This document shows, in pieces, positions 12,104 through 23,250 of a DNA stretch of 64,000 bases. The position numbers and the translations under genes were made by a program. The DNA lies in contig MVBO01000004.1 of the NCBI GenBank assembly GCA_002261195.1, positions 61,746-125,745 on the forward strand, in the 5' to 3' direction. Position 1 is the stretch's first letter; each line of letters begins with the position of its first letter. The notes beneath the pieces are model-generated. The model was not told the DNA's origin. It saw only the letters and a list, made by a program, of their open reading frames with translations, and made no database searches. Source of the DNA: Bifiguratus adelaidae (lineage: Eukaryota > Mucoromycota > Endogonomycetes > Endogonales).

Positions 12104-13585
12104 TTATTGCGTGTTCAAGACCTCGTGGACAAGAAAGGCGATGCTCTGTCTTTCCATCTGCTTGGCACGCTCAACAATGCTACTTATGTCGTGAGAACGG
12201 TTGGTGACAATGGCGTCCACAAGACGACCTGTGTTCGGGTTCACTATGATGCGCAACGCAATCTTCCCACTTGGAAGATTGTGAACGACTCGCCATATCT
12301 CCTCGCCTGCTGGATTGGCTGTCTCGACTTCGATCGTCTCTCCATCCATGCCCATCCATTTGGCAAAGCGGGCCCTTGCCCCTGTATACCATTCATAGAG
12401 TTCTTCAATTTGAGTATCCTTGGATTGGCTCATGCGAATCGCTTCTTGTGCAAAACTTTCAGCCGATTTTTGCTCCGTTTCCAATCGGGCAATTTCCGTT
12501 CGTAGGTCATTGATCTTCCATTGGACGTCTGCAATGTTGGTCTGATGTTGTGAGATGGTTTGATTGATTTGCTGCAGCGATTGTGTCTGGAAAATTTTTA
12601 GGCCTGCAGTCACGTTGCACGGATTGAAATTACCTGTTCGAGAAGGATATCCTGCGCCTCATTAGGTGTCCATTTCTGTCAAATAAAGGATTAGTTAATC
12701 GAAGGGTTTGTATACAGTCACACCCTTACACTCCGTTGATCCTGGCTTTCATATCGCTCCAGCTGTGACTCCTAAACCGGTATATACAGATTTAGAGTAA
12801 TCTTTAAATATCGGATTCGGGACCTACCATATCCTGAATCTCCCGTAATATTTGTCGTGAGGTCACCACGTCCTTGGTCAGCTGACTATGGACTAAAATG
12901 CATGTGAGTAACCACGCGTCTGTGGTTGTTTATGCCGGTACCGGTACCTTCGTGAACAGTGCTTGTGGTATGCGCGATTTGAACCTTTAGTCGTTCAGTC
13001 TCTTCTTTGGTCGCCTTCAGAATCTTTTTCTGCTCCTTGTTGCGCGCCTCTGATATGTTGAGCGTTAAATTGATTTTGAAGCCTCCTGTCTGGTGATCTA
13101 TATCCCCTACCTAAATCCTTATTATGTGCCGGTTCGATGACCAGTGGCGGCTCTTGTAAGATTCCTTTCAGAAACTTTTCCTTTGTCTCCTGCTCCAAAA
13201 AATTAAACTTCAACTTTGAAAATAGCTCCTACAGTTGACGTTAGCATGTGCTATTTCGCGAAAAGAGTGCGCGTTACCCGATAATGTTTCATGTCGGCAT
13301 CCAGAGTCGACGGGTGGACACTTAATGGCCACTGACCACTTTTTTCCAGAGCATGTAGCTGCTCAGCGTTGTGGTCAAATCCCATTTTGCGCAAGTACTC
13401 ATCGCGAAAGTCAAATGTGCTAAAGTAAGCGTTGTCAAACTGCTCGCATAAGCTATAGACATGAGGATGGCGGTAATGGTGTCGGAGGAGAGTCAGCCTT
13501 AAAAGTTGGTCATCGCGAATGAGACTTACCCAGCGAGATGGGGAATGTGCTCTTCAGATGTCTGACTGGTCAATGTAGTCGCCAT
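12104..13585 (-). CDS. sos7: Kinetochore protein Sos7/Kre28-like
   Basis: Probable partner of the Spc7/KNL1 outer-kinetochore scaffold. Nine exons in gene order: 13530-13585, 13278-13452, 13111-13228, 12948-13049, 12828-12892, 12730-12771, 12634-12675, 12104-12586 make eight, with all junctions in phase; 360 aa. The N-terminal block contains DEYLRKMGFDHNAEQL, GQWPLSVHPSTLDADM and LFSKLKFNFLEQETKEKFL. That last motif is the fungal Sos7 N-terminal signature as I remember it. A long coiled coil follows, then a small globular end with ARFAKWMGMDGE. The first intron (13453-13529, 77 bp) was chosen because the nearer acceptor would leave only 32 bp. Identification rests on motif memory, without a search; a generic coiled-coil protein remains possible. 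Correction for clarity: the exon count is eight. Confidence 0.65.
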
Positions 13586-13914
13586 GGTAGAAGTGATACC
13601 AGTCGTTGGCAAAGCGCGTCTGAATGTTAAATCCAAAAAAGGAAATGTCGCGCGTACTGGATAAAGGTCGCGTGTTCTTCAAGGTTGAGCGGAGCGTATG
13701 ACGCAGGAGGATATTTGCAATGCTTTGGAAGTAAGATTATGAGGTATGCTCGACAATGGATACTCTCAAGTTGATCAACCGATATCGTCCTTAAGTCCAC
13801 TACACAGTTTTACTGATGAAATATATAGTCGCTGCATAGAAAGCTTCGCGCAGAGGGAACTTATAGATACGTAAGCTACATCCGCAAGAGTAAGATTGCA
13901 AGTAAAAAATCAAT
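13586..13914. other. sos7 promoter / mannanase 3' region
   Basis: No supported gene. Short frames here read through the mannanase terminator and have no recognisable content. Confidence 0.4.
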
Positions 13915-15519
13915 TCAAGAAATGAACTCAACAATGTTGGACCAACAACTTGTTTGGCCCTCCACGCCGACAGCCTGCACACGAAAGTATTTGCCAGACT
14001 CACCACTGTTTGGATAATACTTGAATTGCCCTGCGTCCGCGTTATCGGTAATTCCAGTCGCATATGAGCTCCAGCTGGATTGATCAGAAGACAGTTCGAC
14101 GTTATAAGACTTTCCCCACGCTGAACCTTGCCAAGTAAGGTACCCCCCGGTATTGTGGATGATGTTGGGGTTGGGAAAGGGTGTGGGATGAGTGGCTGGG
14201 CTGACTCCATTGATATAGTAGCTGTAATTGTAGATGTTTGGAGAGACCACGTTTTCAAAAGCATCAAAATCTGAGGGATTGTTGGGACCATCCGCCTAGG
14301 TAAAGATGAGATTTTGTGGCTGAGAATGTCCTGGCTTTAGCATCTGGCAGCGCTTACCCGGCTGATGGAATGAATAACGATTATTCCCTTCACTGTGAGT
14401 GGCAAAACCACCTTGATCAGAATGTTGACGGAGAGACCAGATAAGACTTCCGTCAGTGTTGTCATAGGTAGCGTCATAAAGAAAGCTTGTATAGCTTCCG
14501 GCGTCACCGTACAGACCCCATTCATCTGCTATGAACGCCTTCTTGTAACCCTTTACATAGTTTGCCGATTGGTTAAGGAAGCCAATTTCACTCGCGCCAT
14601 TGTAAAAGTGATCTAGACAGGCTGATGAGTACCTATGTCATCTAGACATTTTGACCCATACAGCCAAAGATGTCCACATATTCAGAGTTGAGCGCTTCCG
14701 ATGTGTAGGCTGAGGAGACATCGTCGGTACGAGAAAACGACCCGTCCATTACAAGCTGCTTGGCATATTGCTTGATGGTAGAGGCAATCCCCACGGTCCA
14801 CTCTCCGGGCGCAGGCAATCCGCTGGATGTTGTGCCATCTTGCAATTCATTACCCGTTTCCCAAGCGAGGATGGCGGGATCCTCGCCGTATACAATGCCG
14901 CTTACACTGTTGTTTCTGGTCAGCACATATTGGATGAGCGACTTGAAGTCATTGATGATATTGGGGTCCGTGAAAAACGAGTACGGATCGCATCCTGGGC
15001 TGCAATAATTGACGTAATCAGCAAAGTTACCGACCCAGTCGGTGGAAGAATCGTCGTAGTCTTGATTGATGACGGGAATAATTAAACAGACACCATCTTC
15101 AAATGAAAGATTTGTGAGTTTTGCATTCAGGCAAAGCCCTTTCGCGTGCGCCTACGTTGATGTGCGTATGCAATAGCTTGATCCATGATCTTGAACCTGT
15201 CTTCATTGTACTGATTGCATCCCGTGATATGTCCACTGGAACCAATTGTCAATGTGTATGTACGAGCCACGGGATGCATGAAGCCCGCAACTATCGCCAT
15301 CAAATCATTTTGCTCAAATGCCGATGCTGACAAGAGCTCGGGAGTATTCATGGACGCAAACTTGAACCGGGTCAAGCCGTCGTAAAGACCACCGTCTGGA
15401 CCACGTGTGATGAGATTCAAAGGAGCTCGTTTCTCATCGCGATTTAACGGGGCAGCGTAAACTTGAGCATGACCAAGTAGCGTCAATGCACCAATGGCAA
15501 CAGCTAAACTGATTTGCAT
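13915..15519 (-). CDS. Secreted GH5 endo-beta-1,4-mannanase-type glycoside hydrolase
   Basis: Secreted enzyme predicted to cut beta-1,4-mannan of plant or microbial walls. Exons in gene order: 15156-15519, 14662-15096, 14358-14612, 13915-14270; 469 aa. The signal peptide is MQISLAVAIGALTLLGHAQVYA. The (beta/alpha)8 barrel shows HGVCLIIPVINQDY, the acid/base glutamate in ILAWETGNEL, and IADEWGLYG carrying the second glutamate. ETGNEL is typical of GH5_7 mannanases. The last ~90 residues (GGYLTWQGSAWGKSYNVELS...) look like a fibronectin-III-type fold after the barrel. The second intron (14613-14661) could also use a donor 6 bp inside, changing FGYHFY to FGCMDHFY. The third intron (87 bp) is the only phase-compatible choice found. 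Substrate specificity is inferred. Confidence 0.85.
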
Positions 15520-16156
15520 GTTGTAGGCAGGAGTAAAGTCAAGGAGGCTTGAGCTGAATGAATATGTGAATGCACAGTTATAGTTATCCCGCCTGCGTGT
15601 ACGTGTCGCGTATTCTACCGCTCATCCTGCTTCTTAGCCCGCTCAAATGAACATATTTTTCCCAAGGGTCGCTTAAATTGTGAATTTTGGAAGCATTGAT
15701 CGTCGGGTGCGACGTCCATCAGCCTCACATTATGTACCTTCTAAGCCAGGGGAGATGAGTCTAAACCCTGCAGGGTAAAAGGGCTCGTGAACGTCGGCTT
15801 CATTCGTTTATCCATCAATCGTCATTGAGGGTTTCCGGCCTAACCACTAAACCATAAAAGGTGAAAACACTTGAAGGAGGATTGAATGCCGCGCCCGCCA
15901 AGGCAATCCTCGGCTGATCGATTCACAACTGGAAGGGCTGGGAATAAATGGGACCCACCAGTAGACTTCAGCGAAGATCCCTCTATGATGTCACACAAAG
16001 TGGGTTATATGATCCTGTTTGCACTATCTACACCTTCAGGTTTTTGGGACTCGCATCCAAAATTAATGTGGGATTATGGGAATGGTATGGCAAAGCGCAT
16101 GGCCAATGGGGCGCTTCTAGAGGCTTTGGGAATGACTTGGCATGTGTAATTGGTCG
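15520..16156. other. Mannanase promoter / DHHC gene 3' region
   Basis: 637 bp without a supported gene. An 87-codon plus-strand frame (15886-16149) has no recognisable domain, and I read it as chance. The stretch should contain the mannanase promoter. Confidence 0.4.
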
Positions 16157-17706
16157 TTAAAAGCTTGGCGAAAAGACGACTTCCATGAGATTGTGCCACA
16201 GTCCTCGGTCATACCGGTTATCCACCTCCTTCAAACTTGCAACTCGCCGTTCACGACCCTGGGATTGCTCGGAAACTGCTGTTCCTTCTCGCTCGCTGCC
16301 TTGCCGATGACTGACTGGCCGCATTCGTGCAGATGATTTGCTAGAGTCCGGTGATGTACTTACGCCGCCTCTGAGTCCTTTGCTGCGCTTGCGCTCAGCG
16401 GTTGATTCATTTTTGTTCGGTAAAGCGTCCTCCTCAGTAACCCATAACTCGCCTCTGCAGATGGATTCTTCAACATCCTCCCATTTGAAGGCCTCATTCG
16501 TTGTAACACCTCGAGCGACCAAATAAAGTTGGTACGCAGTGAAAACGCTCACCACAAGAGCAATGAGTGCTGCAAGGATTGCGAGCGCCCCGGTGATGCG
16601 GTCTATTTGCAGGACGAGCTGAATCAAGGCATGATCGTGAGCTAATTGCACGCACCGGTCTTTCTCCTTGTTTCTACTCACCACCATTGCCGAATAAAAT
16701 CCCAATGATTGTCTGTGGCCGGTGATTTTGTCCACCTTGTACGCATGGTCCAAACCATACGTTATAATCTTTCCCCGCATGATCTGAAAACAGATGTATG
16801 TTCCGTATGTACAAAACTGGATCATCATCAATAGGAAGAGGAGAAACCATCGATGATTTCGTGCTCCGACACAACCATTGATCCAGCCACAATGATGATC
16901 CGCGCGTACTATGCAAGCATTGCATGCTGAGCAATGCTTTGAACGCGCCGGTCTAAAAATGTGTTAGTACGAGACGTTGTTTGAGCAACAGTTCTTACTT
17001 GGGGAGCTTGCATGTGCTACATTCTTTGGGTGAAAATAAAAGGTGATCGTACTTGTAAAGCTCTAAAAGTTTGTCGACATTAGCACGCGTGACGACGCCT
17101 GCTTTTGTTACGCTTGCTACGTAAAAGGATGCGTATATAGCTATACAATGGAGATATATGAAAGGGCTACACAGGAATTGGTGAGTCTGAAGAATTGAAT
17201 TGGCATCATTGGGTGCAATGCCCGCGGCAATACCTACATGTGATATGCTGAAAGGTATGGACCAGGTATGTCTTTGAATGAGACGGTAAAGAAGCCGTAA
17301 AGAGATCCGGTCACGATAACAAGGAAGAATATCTACGGATGGAAGAATCAGGGTACGGCTTGTAAGGCCGGTGAGAGCTTACCTGCAAGAGCGGGTTTCG
17401 GGACTCGAAGCAGTACACGTATGCATTCTGCACAACTTTCACTCCTCTTTCACCAAGAACCGCCTTGACTCCACTCCTGTGGTGCAAAACAAGACTGCGT
17501 CAGACTTATGTATCTCTCGAGTGCAGCCAAACTATTACTCACACGACGGCTGTCGGGAATCGTGCGACTAGTAGGGTATGAAGGGCGGCTACCGGTGTGT
17601 CTTTGAATACCGTGCTCTGACCGAGTAGTAGTACAAATATGAGCGAGCAGACCACGACAACGGCGAACAGAATGCCATACATCATCTGCAGAGACGTCAA
17701 CGGCAT
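16157..17706 (-). CDS. DHHC protein S-acyltransferase (Swf1-like)
   Basis: Integral membrane palmitoyltransferase, resembling yeast Swf1, which acylates ER/Golgi SNAREs next to their membrane anchors. Exons in gene order: 17543-17706, 17383-17476, 17238-17332, 16999-17166, then 16157-16952. The first helix is [20 protein letters not shown]. The cysteine-rich domain is [20 protein letters not shown]...[19 protein letters not shown], with the catalytic DHHC changed only in its flanks (usual P is G). Two more helices follow, then a Ser/Arg-rich cytosolic tail. A further intron, 16619-16681 (GTGAGT...CAG, 63 bp, no stop), is likely inside the last block: spliced length 417 aa, retained 438 aa. 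The start at 17706 is the first in-frame ATG (MPLTSLQ); 17685 is an alternative. Confidence 0.85.
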
Positions 17707-17785
17707 CTTATATTACAGTCATGCTGAGAGCCAAAAGTAGTGTATATCTTGCGCATACATTAGGATAAACTATAAAGCATTGTAT

Positions 17786-19483
17786 CTACCAGACGAAGCT
17801 AGTGACTCTTCTCCACCAGGGTCCTTTCACAGTATCCTCAGGATCATCTGCATATACTCGTCCTTGAGTGAAATCCATCTCTTCGTAGCGCACTGGTCTA
17901 CATGTCCGCCAGTGCCATAACTTGTAGCCAAGGCAGCACAGCACGAATGGTAGGATGCCGATGTAACTGGTAAAGAAACTGGTGACACTGAAAGGAGAAA
18001 AGGTACTCCAGCCCTGACCGAGAACAATGGCGGTGATGAGGGTGGCTGCCCAAAGATCGGTGAATGGATAACCAAAGGAGCGGAATGGTAGGTCTTTGAC
18101 GCTGTAGCCTTGCTTGACATAGCCTCGGCGGAATCTATAGTGAGCGATAGCAATACCGCACCACGAAACAAAGCCGATAACACCAGTGATATTGACGAGC
18201 CAAAAGAAGACCGTGGTTGAACCGTACATGGCAGCAAACATGCAAAGGCACCCAACGGTCGCAGCAATCAAAACGGCAACCCATGGGACGCCACGTCGAT
18301 TGGTTCTACCCATGAATTTTGGAGCATAGCCCTCCCTGGACAATGTCAACATGACGCGAGAACAAGCGTACATGCCCGAGTTTCCAGCAGACAATGCAGA
18401 AGTGAGAATAACGGCGTTGATGAAGTTGGCGGCACCATTGAGACCTGCCTTGACAAAGACCAGAGTATAGGCTGCCGTGGTGGCATCGCTAACGTTGCTC
18501 AAATTAGGGTCGTCGGCTGGCAAAATGAGTCCCTCCAAGAAGATGGACGAAATGTAGAAGAGAAGGATACGCCAGATGACGTTGTGGATTGCCTTTGGTA
18601 CAGCTTTCTTGGGATTTCGGGTTTCGCCGGCACTCACACCGACAAGTTCAGTTCCTTGGAATGAATAACTGGCACCGAGAAGAACACTGATCGTTCCAGC
18701 TGCACCATTTTGGAAGGCACCAGGATCGTGCCAGTATTGCACACCATAAGTCGTTCCGCCCACTGCACCCGCGCTGACAAGAATACCAACAATGATGAAC
18801 ATAATACATGTAACGACCTTGAGAAGCGAGAACCAGTATTCAACTTCGCCAAACATTGCAACTCCGATGAGATTGATGGCTGTAAGGATGATAAGGAAGA
18901 TGACGCACCAGACTACCGCAGGCACTGTGCTGTTCCAAAATTGAATGATCGTCGCAACCGCTGAAAGTTCAGCAGCAATGGTAATAGCCCACTATAGAAC
19001 GGTCATTTACCGTTAGTTTGAGAGCCTCCGTGTACTCACCGATAACCAATAGTTCCAGCCTAAGCCAAAGCCGACCGCAGGATCAATAAACAGTGTACCA
19101 TAATGATGAAAACCAGACAGTGGCATAAAAGTAGCGAGTTCACCGAGACAGGTCATAACACAGTACACGATCGATCCCACGATAGCGTAGGCAAGCAGAG
19201 CACCAGCAGGACCGGCACTGGCAATAGCTGAGCCAGAGGTCAAGAACAAGCCAGTACCGATCGTTCCACCGATCGCAATCATGGCAATATGTCGTGTCTT
19301 GAGTCCTCGGTGCAATCCGGTCTCTATGCCTTCTTGAATCGTGGTATCAGCGCGAGTGACAGCATACATCTTCTCCTGGTCGTAGGCTACATTATTAGTG
19401 TAACCGCCGTAGTGCATATTGTTGGTATGCTCCACTGTGTAGGCCGCGGGCTTCTCACCGTAGCCCTCGCCTTGATACTCCAT
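17786..19483 (-). CDS. Amino-acid permease (YAT/AAP family)
   Basis: Proton-coupled plasma-membrane amino-acid transporter of the fungal APC branch (Gap1/Dip5/Hip1 relatives). Exons in gene order: 19040-19483, 17786-18991; 549 aa, a standard length. A polar cytosolic N-terminus ends in GLKTRHIAMIAIGGTIGTGL, the family's first-helix signature with its GTIGTG turn. About twelve hydrophobic helices follow. LGASYSFQGTELVGVSAGE and RNPKKAVPKAI are conserved loop motifs. The C-terminus is cytosolic (PEDTVKGPWWRRV). The ATG at 19483 is the first ATG; the frame above it has none. A GATAAG word on the coding strand 121 bp upstream suggests nitrogen control. Substrate range cannot be told from sequence. 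Confidence 0.92.
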
Positions 19484-20372
19484 GGTGAGAAAACGGTTGG
19501 ACAAAACGTTCCCGTGTACCCGACATGGCGCCTTTTATATTCCACCTTAGCATGCGTATTAAATGCTATTGGTCCCTAAGATTGCGCTTTGGTGTGGCAG
19601 GACCTTATCTTTATTGCGACTCTGCGTAACATGTGATCCACCATTGCCTAAACGAGATGCTCGTCTCACCGTATTCTTTCAACAATCCTATGTTTGGACG
19701 TATGGTGTTCCTGGTCGGGTTAGTTAGTGGCGTTATTCGTACTAGTGTTGCACGTTGAAGCCAACCGCAACCACTTTTCGGGATGTGTGATCATGAATCT
19801 GTAGTTGTGTTGTGCGTTGTGTGAGCTGTGTGATCGAGGATTCTTGGCCGTCAGGTCGTGTTCCTGCATCCGGGATTTCGGATCCACCGACTCACGTGCC
19901 GTCAACTTTTGGAGTCAAGGTGTTTCGAAGGGTTTGAGGTGGAGGGTTGGTCAAGTTGCTTTTGGGATGAGCTTCGGCGCTATAAGGTCGTATCAGTGAG
20001 ACTAGCACGTAAACCTTGACCTGGTTTATTGGGATGACGTGCGTGCCTGTCCACATAAATGCTCGCATGCGCGTTTTCTGACAAATGGGCATTTGCGGAT
20101 CCCAGTATTTGAGCGTGGACGAGGAAGCTATCCACTGCCCAGCAACGTATATAACCCAATTCATGTCTATTTTCCTCCCTTGGAAGCTTCCTTGGACCAG
20201 TTCTATAGCAGCTGTTCTCGAAATGGAATTCTTGGAACACTTGTAATGTGTCGAAGTGATGTTCAGAACTTGCAAGAGGCACAGTGGTTGGTCGCACACT
20301 CTGTTCGTCCTCTTATTCGCTCTGTAAATCGATTCACATCTTCAGGCCCCTTATAGTCTATACCTGCATGAA
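19484..20372. other. Divergent promoter region, permease and ADAM genes
   Basis: About 0.9 kb between two divergent genes. It contains one GATA site for the permease (19604-19609). The open frames inside it have no recognisable content. Stretches around 19740-19830 are rich in TGTG words. Confidence 0.45.
19604..19609 (-). promoter_or_regulatory. GATAAG site upstream of amino-acid permease
   Basis: Read on the coding strand the context is AAAGATAAGGTCC, 121 bp upstream of the permease ATG. HGATAR is the binding word of fungal nitrogen GATA factors. A nearly identical site sits at the same distance from the oligopeptide transporter gene. Confidence 0.45.
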
Positions 20373-23153
20373 ATGCGTGACTCCGTGATGGAGTTTAAAC
20401 TTGTCTGTATGCTTCTTCTATCCATCGGTATATTTTTGGAGTCTTCTCCCGCTCAAGGTAGGTACGAGAGATGCAAGGCAGCAAGACAGGTACCGTTGCT
20501 GGCTATGCTGGGTTAGGGATCTTTCAAGAAATGCGGATTGACCGTTTGTACCAGCACAATCTCAATTCAGTCCAAGACTTGGCCAGGTTCAAACGCTCTC
20601 GGGACCACGTGTACGGATACGGCCACGATCAGATGTGCACTTGATGAAGCGGCAACAGTCTGCCAACCCAAACTACATCCCTTCGCCTCATACATTATCG
20701 CACCAAGACATATTTTCATTATCCTTTCAGGCATACAATAGCACATTTTATTTCGTCCTATGGCCACAGCAAGATTTCATACATGATGAGGCCAGAGAGA
20801 CTAGCTGGGATGATGGTGGCAACCTTCGAACGACACGGCTTAGACTTGAGAAGCATCTCATTTACAAGGGAATCACTGTGCAGGATGCTGCCTTTATGGA
20901 GGAGTACGAAGCGAGAAGCGATATCATGCAACTTGATGAGTGGTCGCTGATCGACCGACGACCGGGCGTTGTGGGGTGGGCACGGTTTGTGGTGCGATCT
21001 GATTTGCAAAGGTACATTCAATTTATTTTGCATGGCAAGTGTCTGAGGCGATATGTTGGCCCTTGTACTGCAGTCCAGAACATGATCCGGTGTTTCAGGG
21101 CGCTTTTAGCTATAAAGGTGATACGTACCATGTCAAGACGCATCTTCAATTCCAGCTCACCAAAAGAAGCGATGATCCGACAATTCCAACCTTGCACACA
21201 AACTCTACCTCACATCGAGCCATGGTCATTTATCGAGATTCAGATGCTATACAAGATGAACGGCGGCAACATGGCATGGACAATGGCAAGCGAGAAGAAT
21301 GCGGATATGAACAATTGCCACACAATGTCAACGCATCAAGATATCTTTCGAACGCAAACCATTACCCTCTCGACCACTCCGCCTTTCTCTCTACAGAATC
21401 TCTATTCGATACATCCTTGAAAAGATTTGAGCCTCGGTCTCTCATGATGACCCGTCGTGCCCCTCCAGGCTGTCCTTCCAGTAGACTAGGCAAGTAGGAT
21501 GGACTATTTTGGCACGATTCACTAAACCACCGTCGCAGTCAACTATATGGGCGCCGTCGCCGATTGTACGTACACGCAAGTCTACAACAACCCACAGGAG
21601 GCCCGCACGCAGATCCTCACAACCTTCAATATCGCTTCGGCCACGTATGAGCGCACCTTTAATGTGTCTTTAGGATTGATTGATATTGTCATCAAACCAC
21701 CCGTTTGTCCGAGTGCCAAGGATCTCAACGCCAGCGAGGCTTGGAATCAGGATTGCTCGACGGCTTATACCATTAATGATCGGCTCAATGACTTTTCTAG
21801 TTGGAGAGGTCAACGACAGGGAGATGGCGCGGGTCTGTGGCACCTCATGACACGTTGCGCGTGAGTCTTAGCTTGATGTGGAATGGCCGTACAAACATTT
21901 CCTTCCCTAGGACTGGTCCTAAAGTAGGAGTAGCTTGGCTCGGCCAATTATGCCGAGATTCGACAACAACGCAGACGACCAACGGCGTCCGAGAAGTTGT
22001 GTCGGGCACAGGTGTTTCATCCATTCTTCGGGATGAATGGAAAGTCGTTGCTCACGAAATCGGCCATGGATTTGGGGCTATTCACGATTGCACGGCGGAT
22101 TTGTGCCCTTGCACAGATTCATGCAATGTCTGTTGTCCGCTCTCTTCCACACAATGCGATGCCGGCGGGACGTATATCATGAATCCGGTCAGCAACGTGA
22201 GCACCAACGATTTCAGTCCATGTTCCATCAAGGATATTTGTGCCTCTATCCCCAATATCGGATCTTGCCTGGCGGCTCCTAGTGCAAGACGTGTGGAAAC
22301 GCTAGCTATGTGCGGAAATGGCATCGTTGAGGCCGGAGAAGAATGTGATTCAGGCTTAACGGACTCTCTGTGCTGTGATGCCACCACCTGCAAATTGAAG
22401 ACTGGAGCTCAGTGCGAGTAAGTCGGCGCGGAAGTCAGCGACAGTAGTCAGTGATGTTGATCTCTTCTTGCCTTTAGTGACTATAACGACGGATGTTGTC
22501 AAATGTGCACCATCAGGGCGGCCGGAGCTGTCTGTCGACCATCCACGGGCGTTTGCGATATCCAGGAAGTCTGCGATGGAACTTCAGGCAGCTGTCCAAA
22601 AGATAGCCATGTTGCCGATGGTACCAGTTGTGGTGACGGTCTCAAGTGCGCGGCCGGACAATGCACATCCAAAGATTTGCAGTGTCAGCAACGAGGAGGA
22701 CGACAAAATCTAATAAAAGCGTGCCCAAGCGCTTTTATGGGAGTAAATAGCTGTCAATTGGCATGTACAAATCCAAACAGCAGCCTATCTTGCGTGGTTC
22801 TCAGCGGTAGCTTCCTGGATGGATCGGAATGCGGCATTGGCGGCTTCTGCAAGAACGGCGAGTGCGACATGTCCAATGTTGGTAGCACCATCAGCAGCTG
22901 GATCTCCAACAATAAGCACATTTTTATACCCGTTGTTGTCGTGGGAGGGATCTTTGTCCTCTTTTGCCTCGGATCATGCCTTCGGCGTTGGTGGATCCAC
23001 CATCGCCAGCAGCGTTTGCTCTCAAAATACCCCGGTAATCACCTACCCGCCCCATCTGTACCTTATCCACCTCTATCATCACCCCACCCTCACCTATCCT
23101 TTACTTGGGTAGACCCATCTCCCTATAATGGTCCATCCTATCGTGTGCCCTAG
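20373..23153 (+). CDS. Membrane-anchored ADAM zinc metalloprotease
   Basis: Type I membrane protease of the reprolysin/ADAM family. Exons 20373-20457, 20555-21011, 21074-21480, 21539-21860, 21911-22417, 22478-23153; 817 aa. The signal peptide is in exon 1 ([15 protein letters not shown]). A pro-domain (residues ~30-310) includes [16 protein letters not shown] and ends near a dibasic TRRAPP. The catalytic domain starts [13 protein letters not shown]. The zinc site [13 protein letters not shown] lies at ~472-484 with Met-turn YIMNPV. The disintegrin-like domain starts [15 protein letters not shown] and is followed by a Cys-rich part. One membrane helix, [18 protein letters not shown], and a Pro-rich cytosolic tail (VPYPPLSSP) end the protein. 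The second in-frame ATG at 20388 is an alternative start. Physiological substrates are unknown; a sheddase role is inferred from the family. Confidence 0.9.
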
Positions 23154-23250
23154 CGTTGTGTAACACACTCCACATCGCTTTGCCCAAAAATAGTCTGTCT
23201 CGAGCTTTTCATGTGAATGTTGGAGCAATTATAAAGGGCCAAGGCGGCGC

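Noticed and set aside
13498..13529. 32-bp intron for the first junction of the Sos7-like gene
   Set aside because: Shorter than any other intron here (minimum 43-44 bp); the next phase-compatible acceptor gives 77 bp.
15886..16149. 87-codon plus-strand frame before the DHHC gene terminator
   Set aside because: No domain, signal or splice context; sits in promoter/terminator sequence.
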